From Candidatus Sulfopaludibacter sp. SbA3 (GTDB lineage: Bacteria; Acidobacteriota; Terriglobia; Bryobacterales; Bryobacteraceae): a DNA stretch of 64,000 nt. Where the stretch lies: positions 186,001 to 250,000 of the forward strand of contig CAMDCN010000001.1 in the NCBI GenBank assembly GCA_945890485.1, read 5' to 3'. A program made the translations under genes and the position numbers. Position 1 is the stretch's first letter. The number at the start of each line of letters is the position of its first letter. The notes beneath the pieces are model-generated. The model was not told the origin of the DNA. It searched no databases and saw only the letters and a program-made list of their open reading frames with translations. Of the stretch, positions 58,936 to 64,000 are shown piece after piece.

Positions 58936-59097
58936 CCATAAGAACTCCACCCTCGTGATGGCTGAGAAGAATATGGGGTCTCCGGCAGCTGTTGCACTGT
59001 CCAGGGCGGCTGTCGCAGAGCGGGGGATGCGAGGGTCGGCAGATAGGTACCAAAGGATCGCGTGGGTGTCGGCAAACACTGCAGCTACTAAATGTCT
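58930..59097 (-). pseudogene. Truncated PIN-domain toxin (VapC-like)
   Basis: VAAVFADTHAILWYLSADPRIPRSATAALDSATAAGDPIFFSAITRVEFLWRK, then runs into the IS remnant; C-terminal PIN motifs missing. Confidence 0.75.
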
Positions 59098-59312
59098 TCC
59101 TTGGGGAAGTTCTTCCACATCTCGCGTCTGGCTTCGTCAATGTCGTCCGCTGAAACAGAGATCCCTCGGCCAGCAAGAATGCCCTTGATGCTTTGGAACG
59201 GCATCTTCGGCGCCGTCTGGTCGCGGAGGCGGGTGGCATGGCTCAAGATCTCTTGTTGCTTGTCGAGCGGAAGTGTTCGCACGGCTTCCAGAATCGCTTG
59301 TTCCACTGACAT
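59088..59312 (-). CDS. Antitoxin of a VapBC-like pair
   Basis: MSVEQAILEAVRTLPLDKQQEILSHATRLRDQ...GILAGRGISVSADDIDEARREMWKNFPKEDI; overlaps the PIN toxin start. Confidence 0.75.
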   Translation of the reverse strand: MSVEQAILEAVRTLPLDKQQEILSHATRLRDQTAPKMPFQSIKGILAGRGISVSADDIDEARREMWKNFPKEDI

Positions 59313-59795
59313 GTCGACCTCTCTTCATATCATCACGAATCTTGTCGGCAACTTCGACGGCGATGGGAGCAAAGAGCCGCGATGACTGCTGAAACCCGGG
59401 ACTAACGCTATGCGCTCGCGGTAGGGGCCAGATCACGGGCAGTCCTACGGTTCAATCCACTCCGGCAATTGCTGGCCGGAGAACTTCGCCGAGGCCGGAT
59501 TCAACCCCACGCCGAGTAATGATCGTCTCATCGAGCGTTCTCCCCGCCGGACTACATCTTTAGCACGTGTTGGCCGCCGTTTCCGCGCGGCACTTCGTTA
59601 CTCTTTCGGTAGCACGGCCGCCGGATCGATCGATCCTGAAACGGCGTCGATGGGAACCCCACCAACCCGCAGGTATCGAGACTGGCGTTGTTTCCACCGC
59701 GGCATGGCCCCCGTGGCGTGAAGGCTGCCTGCATCCAGTGAACTTCCAACCAGGCACATCTTGATACCTTGTGCCAACGGCTGTATTCGTTGTTT

Positions 59796-60092
59796 ATGGC
59801 AACGACCCGGACCACCGTCAACATTTCGATTACCCCGGAGCTGGATGCCTTCCTACAAGCCCGTGTCCATTCGGGCCGATACCAGACGACGAGCGAAGTC
59901 GTCCGGGAGGCTCTCCGGTTGCTGGAACGTCAGGAGGCCGAGCGGGACCAAGCCGTTCAGCAGCTCAGGGCGAGACTCGAACAAGGCGCCGCGGAAGCGT
60001 CGCGAGGCGAACTTCTGGATGGCGATGCGGTATTTGAGGAGCTGCGCGAGATGATTGAGGAGCGCCGCCGAGCTCGGATTGTCAATTCGTGA
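59796..60092 (+). CDS. parD: ParD-family (ribbon-helix-helix) antitoxin
   Basis: MATTRTTVNISITPELDAFLQARVHSGRYQTTSEVVREALRLLERQE. Confidence 0.92.
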   Translation: MATTRTTVNISITPELDAFLQARVHSGRYQTTSEVVREALRLLERQEAERDQAVQQLRARLEQGAAEASRGELLDGDAVFEELREMIEERRRARIVNS

Positions 60093-60400
60093 GGCAGAAC
60101 TTCGTCGTGACCCCTGAGGCTAAGGCAAGCCTTCGGGACATCTTGTCTGATTTTGCCGAGGACAGTCCCGAGGCGGCCCATCGTCTGCGTCTGCGCCTCT
60201 ATGAGGGATTCCAATTGCTTGGGCGTTCTCCTGGGATGTCACTTCCAGGAAGAACTGCTGAACCGACAGTTCCGGTTTCGGAACTTCTATCTTTTGTGGC
60301 GGTCTACGCTTGGGAAACCAGCCCGATTCAAATTGTCAGTATCGTGCATGGCGCGCGAGATTTGGCGATTATCTTGACCCTGCGAAATGACTTGAACTGA
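60089..60400 (+). CDS. parE: ParE/RelE-superfamily toxin
   Basis: GTG start overlapping the parD stop (GTGA); VTPEAKASLRDILSDFAEDSPEAAHRLRLRLYEGFQLLGRSPGMSLPGR; QIVSIVHGARDLAIIL. Confidence 0.88.
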   Translation: MRQNFVVTPEAKASLRDILSDFAEDSPEAAHRLRLRLYEGFQLLGRSPGMSLPGRTAEPTVPVSELLSFVAVYAWETSPIQIVSIVHGARDLAIILTLRNDLN

Positions 60401-60870
60401 GGCGGCCAGAGTGCCGTCTGGCTGCGTCGATGCTCTCTCGTAATGTGGGGCGCCCCTGCGTTTCGAAGGTGCTGACGTGGATTTCGGCGAAGGGAACGTA
60501 GTGGGTGCCGGGCGGATCCGCGATCAACTTCGCGATTTGCCATGGAGTATCGAAGGGCGGAGACAACCTAATCGAAGTCCAGAAGCAACTCGCGCGCTAC
60601 GACCGAGGCTATCGGCGAAGAGCTTGCGGCGGCTGTACTGAAATGAGCAGTCAGTTTTCCTGGCTTGCCAATCCTATCGGACGAAGCGATCACCCTTGCC
60701 GACCAACACCCATACCGTACATAGGTGCAGGTACTAATCGATGCACACTGGTAGCGTCCCGGGACCTCGACCGCAGACTCCAGTCGCAACAGATCGGGAA
60801 GTGCGCGACGATGCGTAAGGTGCAAGGGCCGGGGCTTGCGGAATTCTTGAGCCGGTACTATCGGTGATCC

Positions 60871-60912
60871 AGAAAGAAGCTCCCATCGGATGGGGATGGG
60901 AGCTTCTTCTGG
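60871..60912 (-). terminator. Perfect 14-bp-stem hairpin directly after the sugar phosphate isomerase stop
   Basis: AAGAAGCTCCCATC-GGATGGG-GATGGGAGCTTCTT. Confidence 0.75.
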
Positions 60913-62082
60913 CTACGCCTTGGAGGTGCGCAGGGCGGACTTGTGCAAGGCGTTCATGGAGCCGAGCAGGTAGGCGAGGCCCGGATGGGGGCGGTACTCG
61001 CCGGTGGTGGCGCCACGGCTTGTGTCGGGTTGAGAAGGATCCGTACCGACGGCGGGGATGTGATCCGGGATCACGATACCGTCAAACTTCACGTCGACCA
61101 GGGCCTGCATGGCCTTGGACATGTCGTAGTAGCCGTCGTCGATCAGAGCTTCCACGAAGTGTGGCAATGGCGCTGTCACGTTGCGGAAGTGAACCTTGAA
61201 CAGCTTCTTCTTGGCGGCGAAGTATTTTATGACATCGACAGGGTCGGCGCCGGTCACCTTCTCTCCACCTTCGAGCCAGGAGCCGATGCAGAAGCAGACG
61301 CCGATGTTGGGACTGTCGGCAATCTCGATCGCCTTTTTATAGCCTTCGAAGTTGGAGAAGATGCAGCGGGGTACGCCGGCGAGCATGCGCATGGGCGGGT
61401 CGTCAGGATGGATGCCGATTCGGACGCCGGCCTCTTCGGCGACAGGCTTCACCTTCTTGATGAAGTAGGTGTAGTTGTCCCAGATTTCCTGCTCGGTGTA
61501 GACGCGTCCATGGGAAAGCGGACCAGTGAAGGTTTTGCCGGCCCAGGTTCCTTTCCAATCGGGACTGTTGGCATTGCCATCGCGGGCGGAGTAGCCGCGG
61601 GCGCTGACGACGCGTCCGCTGGACCAGATGCCGTTGCCCATGTGGGCATAGGTCGAGTACGGCACCTGGGCCTTGCCTAAGTAGCGGATGTAGTTGAGGT
61701 ATTCCTCAATCTTCTGGTCGCGGCCAGGAAGGTTGAGCGTGACCTCGGACATGTTGTGGAGGGAGCCGGATGGGCCGACGCCGCTGCCGATGTTGTAGAC
61801 CTTGAAGCCGCCGTCTTCCCATGCCGCCTTCTGCTTGATGAAGCCTTCGGCGGTCGCTTCGGCCTGGATGGGCGCGACACTGAGCCACTGGACTCCCAAC
61901 TGTTTGAGATAGGTCATGTACTCGGGGCTGGGACGATTGGCGGAGACGCCGATCTTGAGGCCCGGAGGGATGGGAATCATGGGCTTGGCGGAGGCTGCGG
62001 GCGCGACGGCCAAGGCTGCTGCGCCGGCAAGAGCCATGCCTGCGATGTCCCTTCGGCTCGGATCGTGTTTCTGATCGCTCAT
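60913..62082 (-). CDS. Mannonate dehydratase / sugar phosphate isomerase-like TIM barrel, Tat signal
   Basis: DPSRRDIAGMALAGAAAL leader; VRIGIHPDDPPM, IGVCFCIGSWLEGGE, YYDMSKAMQALVDVKFDGIVIPDHIPAVG. Confidence 0.85.
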   Translation of the reverse strand: MSDQKHDPSRRDIAGMALAGAAALAVAPAASAKPMIPIPPGLKIGVSANRPSPEYMTYLKQLGVQWLSVAPIQAEATAEGFIKQKAAWEDGGFKVYNIGSGVGPSGSLHNMSEVTLNLPGRDQKIEEYLNYIRYLGKAQVPYSTYAHMGNGIWSSGRVVSARGYSARDGNANSPDWKGTWAGKTFTGPLSHGRVYTEQEIWDNYTYFIKKVKPVAEEAGVRIGIHPDDPPMRMLAGVPRCIFSNFEGYKKAIEIADSPNIGVCFCIGSWLEGGEKVTGADPVDVIKYFAAKKKLFKVHFRNVTAPLPHFVEALIDDGYYDMSKAMQALVDVKFDGIVIPDHIPAVGTDPSQPDTSRGATTGEYRPHPGLAYLLGSMNALHKSALRTSKA

Positions 62083-62107
62083 AGAAAACTCCGTTTACTT
62101 AGAAGAA

Positions 62108-62605
62108 TTAGACCCGGAGGCCGAGTTGGATGTTGCGAGGAGCGCCGCCGGTCAGCACCTGGCCGAACTGTGGTGCACCGATGGTAACACTGGAGCCGGT
62201 TCCGTGGTTGAGAGCCGGAGTGTTGAAGATATTGGTGATGCCGGCGCGTAGCTGCACGAGGAAAAGTTCACCGAGGGTTGGTTGCGAATGAAGCCCATGT
62301 CCCAGTTGCGGCGGCCATGGTTGCGAAGCTGGGGCTGGGTGAGAGAGTCGGCCGGGATGGTGTAGGCGGGCGACTGGGTGAAGGCGGAGGTGTTGAAGTA
62401 GCGGTTGGTGGTGCGTTCGTCGGAAGGCAGGAAGGGGTTGGCGAAACGATTGCCGCGACCACCGGAGAGAGCGAAGTCATAGAGGAAGGTATTATCAGCG
62501 CGGGCGATGCGGATGGGCGTGCCGGACTGGAATGCGGTGATGCCGGAGACCTGCCAGTTGCCGCTGATGGAGGCGAGGACACCTTCAGTGACGAACTGAT
62601 TTCGC
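62108..62605 (-). pseudogene. C-terminal fragment of an Oar-like TonB-dependent receptor, truncated and frameshifted
   Basis: Reverse strand reads GVLASISGNWQVSGITAFQSGTPIRIARADNTFLYDFALSGGRGNRFANPFLPSDERTTNRYFNTSAFTQSPAYTIPADSLTQPQLRNHGRRNWDMGFIRN; then, in another frame, LVQLRAGITNIFNTPALNHGTGSSVTIGAPQFGQVLTGGAPRNIQLGLRV*. Confidence 0.82.
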
Positions 62606-62609
62606 TACT

Positions 62610-62834
62610 CTAATGTGGCTCATTTCGATGGCCTGATTTGGCCCACCTATGACGCCCTGAACCGGCTCGATCTGAAAGGCTGGCAGGACGCAAAGGAGAG
62701 CCAAGATGGATATGTTTGAGAAGATTCGGCGGGAGTATAGAGCCGGGGAGACAATCAGCGCGTTAGCCTGCGGGGCGTTTCACGATGTCGCCCCGCTCGC
62801 ATCTGGACCCACAATTGCAAGCATAGTTCCATGA
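62610..62834 (+). mobile_element. IS21-family remnant (left end plus first ~21 codons of istA)
   Basis: ORF from 62706 reads MDMFEKIRREYRAGETISALA (IstA N-terminus) then diverges and stops at 62834; preceded by TGTGGCTCATTTCGATGGCCTGATTTGGCCCA. Confidence 0.7.
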
Positions 62835-63847
62835 GTCACACTCGCGCCCCGCAAGCTGTATGCGGGATTCTCCTTCTCTTTGCGCAACTTGCCAGTAGCG
62901 CCGACGCGAAAGCCCGGCCAAAACAGCGCCCTCGCAAAGTGGACCCCAGCATTGCATTGGAAAAGGTAAACGACGCGACCGACACAAGTTCGCTCGGGGC
63001 TGGATCCTCTGGCGTCCGGGTGATCCGCGCGCAGATTCTCCTTGACCGGGCCCGTTTTTCTCCGGGGGAGATCGACGGCAGTTTCGGCCCCGATTTGGAA
63101 ATCGCAATCAAGGGCTATCAAGAACGGCACAACCTAAAAGCAACCGGAACCATCGACAAGGAACTGTGGGACTTGCTCAACGAGGAAACGGAAGACTTGC
63201 TTGCCTTCTACACGGTCACGCCACAAGATTTGCGCGAGTCCCTGGTCACCATCCCGAAAGACACACCGGAACAGGCAAAGCTTAAACGCATGGGCTACGA
63301 AACGGCGGACGAACGGATGGCGGAAAAGTTCCATCTCTCGCCGGCGCTCCTGCGGGAGCTCAATCCGAAGAAGACGTTCAATACCCCCGGAGAAGAACTG
63401 CTCGTGCCCCGCTTGCGTCCCTATGGGGCGTCGCGCGCCGCCAAAGTGGTCGTATCCAAGTCCAAACGGACGGTGACCGCGATATCGTCCGCCGGTATCG
63501 TCCTCGGTCAATACCCGGCGACGATCGGCGGTCCCCACGATCCTCTGCCGATCGGACCCTGGAAGATCACTGTCGTGCAGCCTTACCCGGTTTTTTACTA
63601 CAGCCCGGAGAGATTCTGGAATGCCAAGCAAGATGCACCCAAGGCGCAACTGCCTCCGGGACCGAACAATCCTGCCGGCACCGTCTGGATCGGGCTCTCG
63701 AAGCCACACTATGGCATCCACGGAGGGCCCGAACCCGGTACCGTCCGCCGCTCAGAATCGTACGGCTGCATCCGCCTGACCAATTGGGATGCCTCCAGCC
63801 TGGCAAAAATGGTTCGCCAGGGGACTCCCGCAATTCTCGAGGAATGA
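62831..63847 (+). CDS. L,D-transpeptidase (YkuD) with peptidoglycan-binding domain
   Basis: RAQILLDRARFSPGEIDGSFGPDLEIAIKGYQERHNL (PG_binding_1); YGIHGGPEPGTVRRSESYGCIRLTNWDA (YkuD HxnSxGCIR). Confidence 0.93.
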   Translation: MSHTRAPQAVCGILLLFAQLASSADAKARPKQRPRKVDPSIALEKVNDATDTSSLGAGSSGVRVIRAQILLDRARFSPGEIDGSFGPDLEIAIKGYQERHNLKATGTIDKELWDLLNEETEDLLAFYTVTPQDLRESLVTIPKDTPEQAKLKRMGYETADERMAEKFHLSPALLRELNPKKTFNTPGEELLVPRLRPYGASRAAKVVVSKSKRTVTAISSAGIVLGQYPATIGGPHDPLPIGPWKITVVQPYPVFYYSPERFWNAKQDAPKAQLPPGPNNPAGTVWIGLSKPHYGIHGGPEPGTVRRSESYGCIRLTNWDASSLAKMVRQGTPAILEE

Positions 63848-64000
63848 TGCGCCGCCGTAGCTTTCTCCAAGTCCCATTCCTAGCTCCGCTGGTGGCGTCG
63901 GTACAGGCTCAGGAATTAAGCGGCCCGCCAATCGCCGGACTCACCCCCAAGGATCTCCGTGATACGTTCTATGAGCGTCGAGGCAGCGGCAGACACGAGG
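63844..64000 (+). CDS. Secreted protein N-terminus (partial), coupled to the L,D-transpeptidase gene
   Basis: MMRRRSFLQVPFLAPLVASVQAQELSGPPIAGLTPKDLRDTFYERRGSGRHE..., start overlaps the upstream stop. Confidence 0.65.
   Translation, partial: MMRRRSFLQVPFLAPLVASVQAQELSGPPIAGLTPKDLRDTFYERRGSGRHE

Noticed and set aside
58370-59239. 289-aa minus-strand ORF as one real protein
   Set aside because: Only the central part matches a transposase; both ends are antisense or out-of-frame readings of neighbouring genes

Overview
The window is about 64 kb of high-GC bacterial chromosome. Gene content suggests Acidobacteria (Bryobacterales/Solibacter-like): an Oar-like carboxypeptidase-regulatory TonB receptor, a DUF1592/DUF1552 pair, tandem LRR proteins, a CRTAC1-like FG-GAP protein and many Tat/Sec-secreted enzymes. 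That taxonomic call is inference.

1-28 kb: secreted and catabolic genes, including a PQQ dehydrogenase with N-terminal haem domains, two LRR proteins, a 6-phosphogluconolactonase-like propeller, an Oar-like receptor, hydrolases, and a DeoR/PfkB/SIS/FAD-oxidase cluster.

28-42 kb: MscS, PspC, MsrP, an ECF sigma factor, a glycosyltransferase/methyltransferase cluster, a RodZ-like protein, LarB, DUF192, UbiA + MqnE (futalosine menaquinone pathway) and DUF1989.

42.8-45.4 kb: one 866-aa ORF with complete ModA, ModB and ModC modules.

47.2-52.5 kb: a nucleoside-salvage operon (deoA-nupC-pnp-cdd-amidohydrolase). A microhomology-mediated duplication inside it has made an extra in-frame chimeric ORF (signal peptide plus the cytidine deaminase zinc core).

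52.6-62.8 kb: an accessory region with a phage-free split terminase cassette, HigBA-, VapBC- and ParDE-type toxin-antitoxin loci, an intact IS5-like transposase, IS remnants and a truncated receptor pseudogene.

No tRNA, rRNA or CRISPR was recognised. The strongest candidates for undescribed biology are the single-chain ModABC, the split-terminase cassette next to nucleoside salvage, and the secreted chimeric cytidine-deaminase core.
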